The notes: a model not told the origin generated them from the sequence alone. Counted from the first letter of the stretch, positions 1-7,392 are shown. The stretch: 14,929 nt of DNA from Clostridium_Z sp040797585 (GCF_040797585.1 NZ_JBFNEO010000057.1:1-14929), one strand, 5' to 3'. A program made the numbers and translations.

Positions 1-455
1 ACATTAAGCTTATCTATATTACTAGAGATCATCATAGCTTCCGTTAGTTTCTTTCCATACTCACTAGCAATAGTTTTTATTATTATCTCATTATTTCTAG
101 ATACTCTTTCCTTTTCTTCTACATTAATGGTAGTATCTTTAAATGCTAGGATATTAGCTTCATATCCCTCTGGTATTGTAAATATATAATCTCCTTCCTC
201 TGTTATATTAAATAATTCCTTAATTCCTTCACTAAGGAACAAATCTTTAAATCCCTTAGAAATATTACTGTTATCCTCGTCTATAATAGTAATGTTTATC
301 TTGTCCATATTTACTTCTGGGTTAAAAACATCCCTTTGTGTGTATCCCATAAACAAGGATAATACTAAGGGAAATATGGCATATATTAATAACACTTGCT
401 TCCACTGAGAAGCCAAGGCTTTAAGTGAAATTATTATAGTAGCTTTTACTCTCAT
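1..455 (-). CDS. ABC-2 type transporter permease, N-terminal 151 residues (cut by window edge)
   Basis: The reading frame is open from ATG at 455 to the window edge. It begins MRVKATIIISLKALASQWKQ, then has one hydrophobic segment (about residues 20-36, VLLIYAIFPLVLSLFMG). A long hydrophilic stretch follows, including INITIIDEDNSNISKGFKDL. This layout, a first membrane helix followed by a large extracytoplasmic domain, is usual for ABC-2/YhgE-like exporter permeases; the remaining helices would lie beyond the window. The Shine-Dalgarno AAGGAGG overlaps the stop codon of the upstream ATPase, and only 11 bases separate the genes, so the two are co-translated partners. It should form the membrane channel of an export pump with the ATPase. 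The substrate is not visible; the adjacent two-component system suggests a drug, lipid or peptide. Confidence is good for the family and low for the substrate. Confidence 0.8.
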   Translation of the reverse strand, partial: MRVKATIIISLKALASQWKQVLLIYAIFPLVLSLFMGYTQRDVFNPEVNMDKINITIIDEDNSNISKGFKDLFLSEGIKELFNITEEGDYIFTIPEGYEANILAFKDTTINVEEKERVSRNNEIIIKTIASEYGKKLTEAMMISSNIDKLN

Positions 456-466
456 TATTATCCTCC

Positions 467-1405
467 TTAATCTCTTAACTTCTTTCCTGTAATAGATAAG
501 AATACTTCTTCTAAAGATGCTTCTTCTACATTTAGATTTTTTATTTTTTTCTTTTCTTTAACACATAAAAGAAGTAAATCCTCTAAACTGAAGTTTTCTT
601 CATCTATAAAAATAGTAATTATTCCTTCTTTAATAAAGGAATCTTTAACTCCATCTATGTCCTTTAATTTTAAAATAAATTCTTCATTAGTGTCTTCCAA
701 AGTAAGCTTGATACTTCCATGAATATTAGCTATAGACTTAATTGAAGATTTAGTTCCTGATGCTATTTCTTTTCCTAGGTCTAAAATAAATATATTATTA
801 CATAAACTCTCCACTTCCTCCATGTAATGAGATGTATATATTACTGTAGTATTATTTTCTTTATTTATCTTTTTCACAAACTCAAAAATATAATTTCTTG
901 ACTGAGGATCCACTCCTACAGTAGGCTCATCCATTATAAGCACTCTTGGTTTATGCATTATCGCTACTGCTAAGTTTAATCTTCTCTTCATTCCTCCTGA
1001 GAATTTTTTTACCTTTTCTTTTTTTCTATCTGTTAAACCTGTAACTTCTAAGGCCTCTTCAATTCTCTCCTTTAAAATTTTTCCTTTAAGACCATAAAAG
1101 GCTCCAAAGTACTCTAGATTATCATAGGCTGAAAGCTGTTCCATTAAGGCTATCTCCTGTGGTACAAGCCCTAATAATGCTTTAGCCTTTAATGGATCAT
1201 TTTTAATAGAATATCCTCCTATCTCTACCTCTCCGTTGTTTGCTTTAAGAAGCCCTGTAATTATACTTATTAATGTGGACTTACCAGCACCATTAGGACC
1301 TATTAATCCAAATATATCCCCCTCTTTTATTTCAAAAGATATATTATCTAATACTAATTTATCATCAAACCTTTTAGTAATATTTTTCACATTTATACTG
1401 CACAT
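467..1405 (-). CDS. ABC exporter ATP-binding protein (DrrA/LnrL-like)
   Basis: This is a 312-residue ATPase that powers an ABC-2 exporter at the cytoplasmic face of the membrane. Visible motifs are Walker A GPNGAGKST (36-44), Q-loop Q82, signature FSGGM (134-138), Walker B VLIMDEP (154-160) and the switch histidine at 192. The region after about residue 210 is the C-terminal extension common in drug-exporter ATPases (DUF4162-like), ending in SLEEVFLSITGK. The start at ATG 1405 is set by AAGGAGG placed 6 bases upstream. The permease follows directly, and a sensor kinase and response regulator precede it, as in the Bacillus linearmycin-resistance and bacitracin-type modules; that comparison is from architecture only. 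Oddly, the DNA around the start codon is tandemly duplicated, giving a second, out-of-frame copy of RBS and start at 1451. Confidence 0.92.
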   Translation of the reverse strand: MCSINVKNITKRFDDKLVLDNISFEIKEGDIFGLIGPNGAGKSTLISIITGLLKANNGEVEIGGYSIKNDPLKAKALLGLVPQEIALMEQLSAYDNLEYFGAFYGLKGKILKERIEEALEVTGLTDRKKEKVKKFSGGMKRRLNLAVAIMHKPRVLIMDEPTVGVDPQSRNYIFEFVKKINKENNTTVIYTSHYMEEVESLCNNIFILDLGKEIASGTKSSIKSIANIHGSIKLTLEDTNEEFILKLKDIDGVKDSFIKEGIITIFIDEENFSLEDLLLLCVKEKKKIKNLNVEEASLEEVFLSITGKKLRD

Positions 1406-1462
1406 AAAAATACCTCCTTATAGTAATATTTTTCACCTTTATATTGCACATAAAAATACCTC
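1375..1462. repeat. 46-bp-period tandem duplication of the ABC ATPase start region
   Basis: Bases 1375-1416 and 1421-1462 match at 40 of 42 positions, with a period of 46 bp. Each copy contains the first codons, start codon and part of the ribosome binding site of the ATPase gene. Because 46 is not a multiple of three, the upstream copy (ATG at 1451, beginning MCNIKVKNIT against MCSINVKNIT in the real gene) is out of frame. It reads about 25 codons before ending at a TAA inside the ATPase gene. Confidence 0.85.
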
Positions 1463-1505
1463 ATTAATATCTCTAATTATATTTTAGAAATATTAATGAG
1501 GTATT
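1455..1505 (-). terminator. 20-bp-stem hairpin between response regulator and ABC genes (terminator or attenuator)
   Basis: Bases 1455-1474 and 1486-1505 are inverted repeats: 16 perfect pairs, then a G-U and three more pairs, with an 11-base loop. Read on the minus strand the stem is followed by TTTTATG. It lies 43 bases past the response-regulator stop and just ahead of the duplicated ATPase start. The stem is AT-rich, so its strength as a terminator is uncertain. Its distal arm includes the GAGG of the upstream start copy, so it could also mask translation. Confidence 0.55.
1476..1481 (-). promoter_or_regulatory. Candidate -10 element (TATAAT) for the ABC exporter genes
   Basis: A perfect TATAAT on the minus strand sits in the loop of the 1455-1505 hairpin. 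The hexamer 17 bases upstream (ATACCT) is a poor -35. A good -10 with a poor -35 fits a promoter needing an activator; the 20-bp palindrome at 1528-1547 would be centred near -68. This is inference; in DNA this AT-rich, TATAAT also occurs by chance. Confidence 0.35.
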
Positions 1506-1527
1506 CCTAGTACTAGAAGTAACTATA

Positions 1528-1547
1528 AAAGTGACTTAAGTCACTTT
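1528..1547. promoter_or_regulatory. Perfect 20-bp palindrome, likely response-regulator operator
   Basis: AAAGTGACTTAAGTCACTTT is a perfect inverted repeat with no spacer. It starts two bases after the response-regulator stop codon and lies upstream of the ABC exporter genes. LuxR-type response regulators bind as dimers to inverted repeats of about this size, so the adjacent regulator is the natural candidate. It is not followed by a T-run, which argues against a simple terminator. Confidence 0.5.
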
Positions 1548-1548
1548 A

Positions 1549-2205
1549 TTATTCTGCTATATTATTCTTAAAGGCAAATATGGTAAGCTGAGTTCTATCT
1601 CTAAGACTTAGCTTAAATAAAATATTACTTATATTATTTTTTATGGTTCCTTCAGATAAAAATAGTTTTTCACTTATTTCTTTATTAGATAATCCACTAG
1701 CCACCTCTTTAATTATACTTATTTCCTTATTATTTAAATCATAGGTGGTCATTACATCTTCAATGGTACTTTTCTTATTATATCTCGTGTTCTCATTGAT
1801 GATTTTAGAGGCAACCTCTGGGTGTACAACTACATTCCCTTTAAAACATCCCTTTATTCCTTCATAAATTAAATCATAATCGCTGTCCTTTAAAATATAT
1901 CCTGATGCTCCATACTTTAATGCCTCATGAATATACTCCACATCGTTAAATGTAGTTAGAATAAGCACCTTAACCTTTTCAAACTCACTCTTAATAAGTT
2001 TGGTTCCAAGAACTCCATCACACTTTGGCATTCTTATATCCATAAGAACCACATGGGGCTCATTTCTCCTACAGGAAGTTAACGCCTCTTCTCCATTAGA
2101 TGCCATATCTATAATCTCAATATCATCAAAGGTCTCAAGTATTATTTTAAGCCCACTTCTTACTAGCTTTTCATCATCCACTAATATAACCTTAATTTTC
2201 TCCAT
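1549..2205 (-). CDS. NarL/LuxR-type response regulator
   Basis: This is a 218-residue cytoplasmic DNA-binding regulator. The receiver domain (1-120) has the acidic pair D10/D11, phospho-acceptor D56 (LMDIRMP), T84 and K106. The LuxR-type helix-turn-helix is at about 155-215 (LNNKEISIIKEVASGLSNKE, then SEGTIKNNISNIL). A longer frame opens at ATG 2241, but I place the start at ATG 2205: AAGGAGG lies 6 bases upstream and the protein then begins MEKIKVILVDDE, as the family does. With that start it overlaps the kinase gene by 14 bases, so the two are translationally coupled. It should be phosphorylated by that kinase and probably controls the ABC exporter genes downstream; the 20-bp palindrome just past its stop is a plausible target. 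Family confidence is high; the target is inferred. Confidence 0.92.
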   Translation of the reverse strand: MEKIKVILVDDEKLVRSGLKIILETFDDIEIIDMASNGEEALTSCRRNEPHVVLMDIRMPKCDGVLGTKLIKSEFEKVKVLILTTFNDVEYIHEALKYGASGYILKDSDYDLIYEGIKGCFKGNVVVHPEVASKIINENTRYNKKSTIEDVMTTYDLNNKEISIIKEVASGLSNKEISEKLFLSEGTIKNNISNILFKLSLRDRTQLTIFAFKNNIAE

Positions 2206-3376
2206 TCCCTTCCTCCTTGAAATAAACCTTAAACTTCTCATTCTTATCTAACTCCATTTTCACTAAAAAGCCCTGTCCTGAATTTGTATTATAACTAAAG
2301 GTTCCACCTATTTCTGTAACTCTTTCCCTCATACTTCTAAGTCCAATTCCTTCTATTACATTCCCTGAGCCTTGTCCATTATCTCTTAAAGTTACTACCA
2401 CTTTATATTCGTTAAATGCCATAAATATCTGAACTAAAGTAGCTTTTCCATGTCTAACGCTATTAGCTAAAAACTCTTGTATAATTCTATATATTATAAA
2501 GGATTGGTCTGAATTTAATGACCACTTTTCTTTGGTAAAGGATAATCTTACATCTATTCCTGTTAATTTTTTAAAGCTATTTATTAATTCCTCTATTATT
2601 AAAATACCCTCATAATCTTTAAATTCCTTTGGCTTTATTTCTCTAACCGCCATTCTTACCTCATTTAAGCTATTTTGTGTAAACTTTCTAAGGTCTCTCG
2701 TTAGTTCTTTTGCTATATTATTATCCCTTCCTACAATGCTTTCAATAGCTCCTAACTGTATAGCTATGGTAGAAAGTCCATGTCCAACACTGTCATGAAT
2801 CTCCCTAGATAATCTATTTCTTTCCCTAAGAAGGGTAATCTCTTCTATAGAGCTTGCATAAATCTCAAGGTCTCTATTAGCAATTTTAAGCTTTTCTTCT
2901 GATAATCTAAGTCTATCATAAAGTTCTTGCGCCTTAAGCTTCTTATCATTTTCATCATTTATAAAATATAATATAGCTATAAAAATTACTAATACTCCTA
3001 TGTTAAGGATTTTAAATTCTAAATCCCTGTATAGAGAAAAATATATTCCCTGAGCACATATAATTATATTAAATATGATCTTTACATATCCCTTAAATAA
3101 TATATTACTATCTAATGCTTCTAATATAAGATAAGTAATGAGATACCCTCCTATATATTTATATCCAAGGGTTATAAATATAACTTCTATAATAAAAGAA
3201 ATTATCTTATGAGAATTTTTTTCTAAGGAGAAAAACCTTAATTGATTATTTATTATAAATAATAATATAAATATTATGGTTTCATTGGTTACTGTATCAT
3301 TTATAGTGACTATACCTACCATTATAAGTAAAAGAGTATAGTATCTTATTGCTGTAAGTAGCTTTTTATTCCACAT
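2192..3376 (-). CDS. Sensor histidine kinase, DesK/LnrJ-type (HisKA_3)
   Basis: This is a 394-residue membrane kinase. Residues 1-140 are mostly hydrophobic and probably form four to five membrane helices with very short external loops, suggesting that it senses something within the membrane. A coiled-coil linker (about 142-185) leads to the HisKA_3 dimerisation domain with phospho-acceptor H194 (LSREIHDSVGHGLS). The ATPase domain shows the N-box ANSVRHG (304-310), RDNGQG (331-336) and GIGLRSMRER (343-352). The start is ATG 3376 with GGAGG 5 bases upstream. The gene overlaps the response regulator. Kinases of this class commonly pair with LuxR-type regulators next to ABC exporters and respond to membrane-active compounds or fluidity; the actual signal here is unknown. 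Confidence 0.92.
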   Translation of the reverse strand: MWNKKLLTAIRYYTLLLIMVGIVTINDTVTNETIIFILLFIINNQLRFFSLEKNSHKIISFIIEVIFITLGYKYIGGYLITYLILEALDSNILFKGYVKIIFNIIICAQGIYFSLYRDLEFKILNIGVLVIFIAILYFINDENDKKLKAQELYDRLRLSEEKLKIANRDLEIYASSIEEITLLRERNRLSREIHDSVGHGLSTIAIQLGAIESIVGRDNNIAKELTRDLRKFTQNSLNEVRMAVREIKPKEFKDYEGILIIEELINSFKKLTGIDVRLSFTKEKWSLNSDQSFIIYRIIQEFLANSVRHGKATLVQIFMAFNEYKVVVTLRDNGQGSGNVIEGIGLRSMRERVTEIGGTFSYNTNSGQGFLVKMELDKNEKFKVYFKEEGNGEN

Positions 3377-3404
3377 AATTCCTCCATGTAAATATAATAT
3401 ACAT

Positions 3405-3433
3405 ATTATATACTAAAGAATACCTACGTCCAA
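3405..3433 (-). promoter_or_regulatory. Candidate sigma-A promoter for the kinase/regulator operon
   Basis: On the minus strand TTGGAC (3428-3433) is followed after exactly 17 bases by a perfect TATAAT (3405-3410). The predicted transcript start near 3398 leaves a leader of about 22 bases, enough for the GGAGG site. The -35 matches the consensus only at its TTG. Confidence 0.5.
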
Positions 3434-3617
3434 TATTACGTGAGAATTTAATAAAACAAGGTAACTTCTTAGCTTCCTATAAGTTATATATAATCTTATT
3501 AAAATTATATATAATCCACATAGAAATATTAAGAAATTACCTCATTTTCTTCCTAAAAAAATAAAATTAAATTAAATCAAATATATTTAAATTGTTCCTT
3601 AAAATTTTATAACACTT
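3434..3617. other. Intergenic region with a 21-bp-period direct repeat
   Basis: This AT-rich gap lies between glxK and the kinase promoter. It holds two exact copies of TTATATATAATC at 3484-3495 and 3505-3516, 21 bp apart (two helical turns), about 50-80 bp upstream of the candidate kinase -35. I see no convincing terminator for glxK here, so some transcription may continue into the kinase operon. Confidence 0.45.
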
Positions 3618-4748
3618 TTATTTAACCTTTATTACTCTAGCTATATTCTCTACTGCCTTTTCCATATTTTTATTTCCGTCCTTTAAGGCTTCTTCTAAAG
3701 TACATATTCCCGGTAAAATTCCTATAATAGAATCTATTCCATTATCATAAAGTTCATCTAAGTTATCACCTATTTTTCCTGCAAAGGCTATTACCGGTTT
3801 ATTGTATTTTTTAGCTAGTTTTGCAACTCCTATAGGAGTTTTGCCATAAATAGTTTGTGAATCTATACTTCCTTCTCCTGTAAATACGAAATCACAGTCT
3901 TTTATTTTATCCTCTAAACCTGTATATTCTATAACCATATCTATACCTTTTTTTAGCTTGGCATCTAAAAATGCCATTAACCCTGCTCCAAGTCCACCTG
4001 CAGCCCCTGCTCCTTCTACCTTTTCAATATCTTTATTTAAGGTTTCTTTTATAACCCTACTATAATTTTTAAGTGCCTCATCAAGGATTTTAACCATATT
4101 TTTATCTGCTCCCTTTTGAGGTGCAAATATATAGGCTGCTCCTTTTTCACCTGTAAGAGGATTAGTAACATCGCAGGCAACTTCTATGTCTACATTTTTT
4201 ATTCTTTCATCTAATCCACTTATATCTATATGTTTTAGCTTTAAGAGTTCTCCTCCACCAAAAGATAACTCTTTTCCTTCCTCATCCATAAGTTTAACAC
4301 CTAGGGCTTTAAGCATTCCAGCTCCTCCATCATTAGTAGCACTTCCACCTATTCCAATAAGTATCTTTTCTACGCCCTTATCTAAGGCTGCTTTTATAAG
4401 CTGTCCTGTGCCATATGTAGTTGTTATCATAGGATTTCTTTCTTCTTTTGATATAAGTTCTAAACCACTTGCACTTGCCATTTCTAAAATAGCAATCTTT
4501 CCTTGTCCTAAGATTCCAATCTGGCCTTCTACTTCCTCTCCTAAAGGTCCTATAACTTTAACTTTTTCAAGGATTCCATTTGTTGAATGAACCAAAGCAT
4601 GAGTTGTACCTTCTCCTCCATCAGCCATAGGCACTTTTATACACTTAGCATCTTTAAATATTTTTCCTATTCCTTTTTCCATGGCTTCTGTAACTTCTAT
4701 AGCCTTCATGCTTTCTTTAAATGAGTCTGGTGCTAAAACAAATTTCAT
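3618..4748 (-). CDS. glxK: Glycerate 2-kinase (GlxK/GarK family)
   Basis: This 376-residue cytoplasmic enzyme phosphorylates glycerate with ATP to 2-phosphoglycerate, which enters lower glycolysis. Family motifs are APDSFK (6-11), MADGGEGT (41-48), GIGGSATNDGGAG (132-144) and FTGEGSID in the C-terminal third. The length is normal for the family. The start is ATG 4748; its Shine-Dalgarno (AAAGGAG) overlaps the stop of the permease gene 15 bases away, so it is the second gene of a permease-kinase operon. A CdaR regulator upstream supports regulation by glycerate or a related sugar acid. No glucarate or galactarate dehydratase or aldolase is visible nearby, so glycerate itself is the likely substrate taken up. 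The name garK would be equally fair. Confidence 0.93.
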   Translation of the reverse strand: MKFVLAPDSFKESMKAIEVTEAMEKGIGKIFKDAKCIKVPMADGGEGTTHALVHSTNGILEKVKVIGPLGEEVEGQIGILGQGKIAILEMASASGLELISKEERNPMITTTYGTGQLIKAALDKGVEKILIGIGGSATNDGGAGMLKALGVKLMDEEGKELSFGGGELLKLKHIDISGLDERIKNVDIEVACDVTNPLTGEKGAAYIFAPQKGADKNMVKILDEALKNYSRVIKETLNKDIEKVEGAGAAGGLGAGLMAFLDAKLKKGIDMVIEYTGLEDKIKDCDFVFTGEGSIDSQTIYGKTPIGVAKLAKKYNKPVIAFAGKIGDNLDELYDNGIDSIIGILPGICTLEEALKDGNKNMEKAVENIARVIKVK

Positions 4749-4763
4749 AACTATTACTCCTTT

Positions 4764-6014
4764 TTACTTTAGTATTCCGAATATTATTGTAGAAACTACT
4801 GTCATAGAAAGACCTATTAATGATTCATAAGGTATAAGTTTAAGTCTATCCTTTATATCCATAAATACACTTCCTCCAGTGGCATGAAAGAAACTTCCAT
4901 GTGGAAGATGATCTAAAACTGTGGCTCCTGAGTGAATCATAGCTGCTGATGATAATGGTGAAACCCCAAGATCAAGAATGGTAGGTCCAAAGACCTGGCT
5001 AGCTACTGCTGTTCCTGAAGTAGTTGAAGCTGTAGCCCCTGACATTAATATTCCAGCTATTGGCGCTAAAGCAAAGGCTGGAAGACCTGAACTACTTAAT
5101 CCATTTACAATTAGATCTTTTAATCCTGAATTTGCAATTATTCCCGCTATGGTTCCTGTTCCAAGAAGTAATATGGCAACTCCAGTCATTTTACTTAATC
5201 CACTAGTTGCATAAGCATTTAAATCCTTAATCTTACCCATGGCAAGGGCTCCAACTGCTCCACCTACCGGAAGAGCTATTAAAGGATCCACGTTTATATT
5301 GAATATTGGTCTAAGAGCTAAAAGCCCTATAGCAACCACAGGTCCTATTATAGAAGAGAAAAAACTTGGTTTCTCTGATGAAGTTATTTGGACCTCTTCA
5401 CTTTTTACCTTAACCCCTTTATTTATTAATTTTTTTGCTATAATACATGTTACAATAAGTCCTACTATTCCTGGTATTATTCCTGATGCCATAAGAGAAG
5501 TTAGTTGAATCTTAAAAGCATCTGATGCTGCTATGGCATTAGGGTTAGGTGACATTATATTTCCAGCCTTTCCTCCCCCGATCATAGCAATTAAAATTGA
5601 TGTCTTAGATATATTTGCTCTATTTGCTATTGCTAATGCTATTGGTGATACTGTTATTACTGAAACATCAATAAATACCCCAACAGAAGTTAAAACTAAA
5701 GTAGCTATTGCTAAGGCTATTAAAGAATTTGCTTCTCCTATCTTATCCACGATAGTTTCTGCAATCTTAGCTGCAGCCCCTGATTCAATAAGAACCCCTG
5801 CTAAAACTCCTGCTGTCAATATTCTAAGTATAGCTGTAACTATTCCTTTAGTTCCATCTATCATTAAGTTTACTGTTCCAACTAGTCCTGCTCCACCTAT
5901 TACTCCACCTACTAAAGCCCCAATAATAAGTCCATAGGCTGGATGAACCTTTCTAATAATTAGTACAATTGCTAAAATTAATCCTATTATTGCTCCTAAT
6001 GCTGTTACTTGCAT
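4764..6014 (-). CDS. GntP-family sugar-acid/H+ symporter, probable glycerate permease
   Basis: This is a 416-residue integral membrane protein with around twelve hydrophobic segments across its length. Family hallmarks include IGGGKAGNIMSPNPNAIAAS in the first half, the GATASTTSGTA region and LPHGSFFHATGG near the C-terminus. GntP proteins carry gluconate and related acids in symport with protons. Here the next gene is glycerate kinase and the previous one a sugar-diacid regulator, so glycerate is the likely substrate by context. A frame also opens at ATG 6086, but I choose ATG 6014: a GGGGGTGAG site precedes it, the protein then starts directly in its first helix, and the longer form would add a 24-residue hydrophilic leader. 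It is somewhat shorter than typical gluconate permeases. Confidence 0.88.
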   Translation of the reverse strand: MQVTALGAIIGLILAIVLIIRKVHPAYGLIIGALVGGVIGGAGLVGTVNLMIDGTKGIVTAILRILTAGVLAGVLIESGAAAKIAETIVDKIGEANSLIALAIATLVLTSVGVFIDVSVITVSPIALAIANRANISKTSILIAMIGGGKAGNIMSPNPNAIAASDAFKIQLTSLMASGIIPGIVGLIVTCIIAKKLINKGVKVKSEEVQITSSEKPSFFSSIIGPVVAIGLLALRPIFNINVDPLIALPVGGAVGALAMGKIKDLNAYATSGLSKMTGVAILLLGTGTIAGIIANSGLKDLIVNGLSSSGLPAFALAPIAGILMSGATASTTSGTAVASQVFGPTILDLGVSPLSSAAMIHSGATVLDHLPHGSFFHATGGSVFMDIKDRLKLIPYESLIGLSMTVVSTIIFGILK

Positions 6015-6104
6015 TATTCTCACCCCCAATTTAGTTTTATTAACACTATAATTGTAAAGGCTTATGAAACCATTATCATTAGGCATATTCCTAATTTTAC
6101 CTAT

Positions 6105-7181
6105 CTAATTTTTGTGCAATTGCACAGTCTTATTGTGAAAACTATAAACTAAAACTCCATTTATAAGCTCATATAAATCCATGTAATTCCTAGGGTTCTT
6201 CCCTGTTATACTCTCTATCTTATTTAATCTGTAGCTTAAGCTATTTCTATGAATATGTAAATCTTCTGCTACCTTACTCATTTCTCCATTTCTTTTTATA
6301 AAAGTAATTAAAGTATCCATAAGTTCTGAAGCCCGTCCCTCTTCATCTAGAGCTCTCATCTTCTCCAATATTGACTTTCCCCCTCCATTTTTTACAATAA
6401 GGTCAACTATAGAAACTTTCTCATAATCATAAATTCTATTATAAATAGGGATAGTTTTTCCAATATCTAAAGCCTTTATAGCCTGTTTTGCCGAAACTCC
6501 TATTATCTTCTCCACCCTTCCAAAAGCTATTTCTATATTAGGATATCTTTTAATTAAGCTATTTATAAACACATTAATATCCCTCTCTTTATTTATTAGA
6601 ATTAATATTTTATTGTTATAGTAGTTTAAAACATACTCCCCTTTAAATAAAATCTTTTTAATTCTCTCCTTCTCAATGTCTTTCCCATCTATTACAACTG
6701 CTCTTCGTAGAAGTGATATATCTATATCTAGGTCTTTTCCCCTTTGAATAAATTCTTCCTCATACTCCTTTGTATTATATATCCAGTGATAAAAGAATTC
6801 CTCTTCTAATTTTTCTCTAAATCTTTTTTCATCTAACATGTACTGCTGCTTAATAAGTAATTCTGCTGTTACCTTAACCAGCTCTGCAAAGGCTCTAACC
6901 TCATCTGGATTCCCACTAATTCCTATTACTCCAACTACGTTCCCTCTAAATCTTATAGGTAAATTAACTCCTTTTTTTGCATTATCTCCATCATAATGTA
7001 TCTCCACCATTTTATGAGTTTTTATTGCTTCTATAGCCCCTTCATGAGCCACCCCTATCCTCTCACTTTGTCCACTCCCTATTATGGTACCTACATTGTC
7101 CATTACATTTATGTTATATGGAATTACTTTCATCATCTTATCTACAATACTTTGTCCTTGTTCTGAAGTCATTTCAAGCAA
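6105..7181 (-). CDS. cdaR: CdaR-type sugar-diacid/glycerate regulator
   Basis: This 358-residue cytoplasmic transcription factor probably activates the glycerate permease and kinase genes in response to glycerate or related acids. The N-terminal diacid-recognition domain (about 4-130) has GVNLPIRF (71-78) and GVIGISG (84-90). A middle region of about 170 residues follows, and the PucR/CdaR-type C-terminal helix-turn-helix is at about 301-327 (VAEDLHIHRNSLSYRLNKIE). Translation seems to start at TTG 7181, since GGAAGG lies 7 bases upstream; the ATG at 7172 would be too far from it, giving a product three residues shorter. The stop is 90 bases before the permease start. The name follows E. coli CdaR by domain and context; the effector is not proven. 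Confidence 0.87.
   Translation of the reverse strand: MLEMTSEQGQSIVDKMMKVIPYNINVMDNVGTIIGSGQSERIGVAHEGAIEAIKTHKMVEIHYDGDNAKKGVNLPIRFRGNVVGVIGISGNPDEVRAFAELVKVTAELLIKQQYMLDEKRFREKLEEEFFYHWIYNTKEYEEEFIQRGKDLDIDISLLRRAVVIDGKDIEKERIKKILFKGEYVLNYYNNKILILINKERDINVFINSLIKRYPNIEIAFGRVEKIIGVSAKQAIKALDIGKTIPIYNRIYDYEKVSIVDLIVKNGGGKSILEKMRALDEEGRASELMDTLITFIKRNGEMSKVAEDLHIHRNSLSYRLNKIESITGKNPRNYMDLYELINGVLVYSFHNKTVQLHKN
6113..6126. promoter_or_regulatory. Perfect palindrome TGTGCAATTGCACA, candidate CdaR operator
   Basis: This 14-bp perfect inverted repeat lies inside the last codons of cdaR, 99 bases upstream of the permease start. The position suits an activator site for the permease-kinase unit. No second copy is seen upstream of cdaR itself. 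Binding by CdaR is inferred from location only. Confidence 0.45.
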
Positions 7182-7302
7182 AACTTTTCCTTCCCTTCAT
7201 CTTTATAATTTAATAAACATAAATAAAAGTTAAACACTACAAGTTTATTTGTTTCAATAATTACTTACAGTATTTTTTATTTTCTCATATAAAATTATTC
7301 TA

Positions 7303-7332
7303 ATTATATGTCATAGTGTTTTCAATGAAAAC
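7303..7332 (-). promoter_or_regulatory. Candidate cdaR promoter overlapped by a GTTTTCAATGAAAAC palindrome
   Basis: A perfect TATAAT (7303-7308, minus strand) has TTTTCA 17 bases upstream (7326-7331, four of six matches to the consensus). The -35 lies within a perfect 7-1-7 palindrome at 7318-7332, a natural position for an operator. The half-sequence GTTTTCAAT recurs at 7361-7369. The predicted leader of cdaR would be about 115 bases. Confidence 0.35.
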
Positions 7333-7392
7333 CTATTTTATATACTAGTTAAAATCTAAAGTTTTCAATAAATTCAAATATAATATAGATAA

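Noticed and set aside
2206..2241. Upstream ATG at 2241 that would lengthen the response regulator by 12 residues
   Set aside because: The ATG at 2205 has a consensus RBS and gives the normal receiver-domain start; the extension is basic and unlike the family.
4186..5937. Several plus-strand frames opposite glxK and the permease gene (4186-4590, 4978-5214, 5239-5508, 5533-5937)
   Set aside because: They are antisense shadows of well-supported genes, with low-complexity Pro/Ser/Ala/Ile-rich products and no ribosome binding sites.
6015..6086. Upstream ATG at 6086 for the GntP-family permease
   Set aside because: It would put a 24-residue hydrophilic leader before the first membrane helix; the ATG at 6014 has a better RBS.
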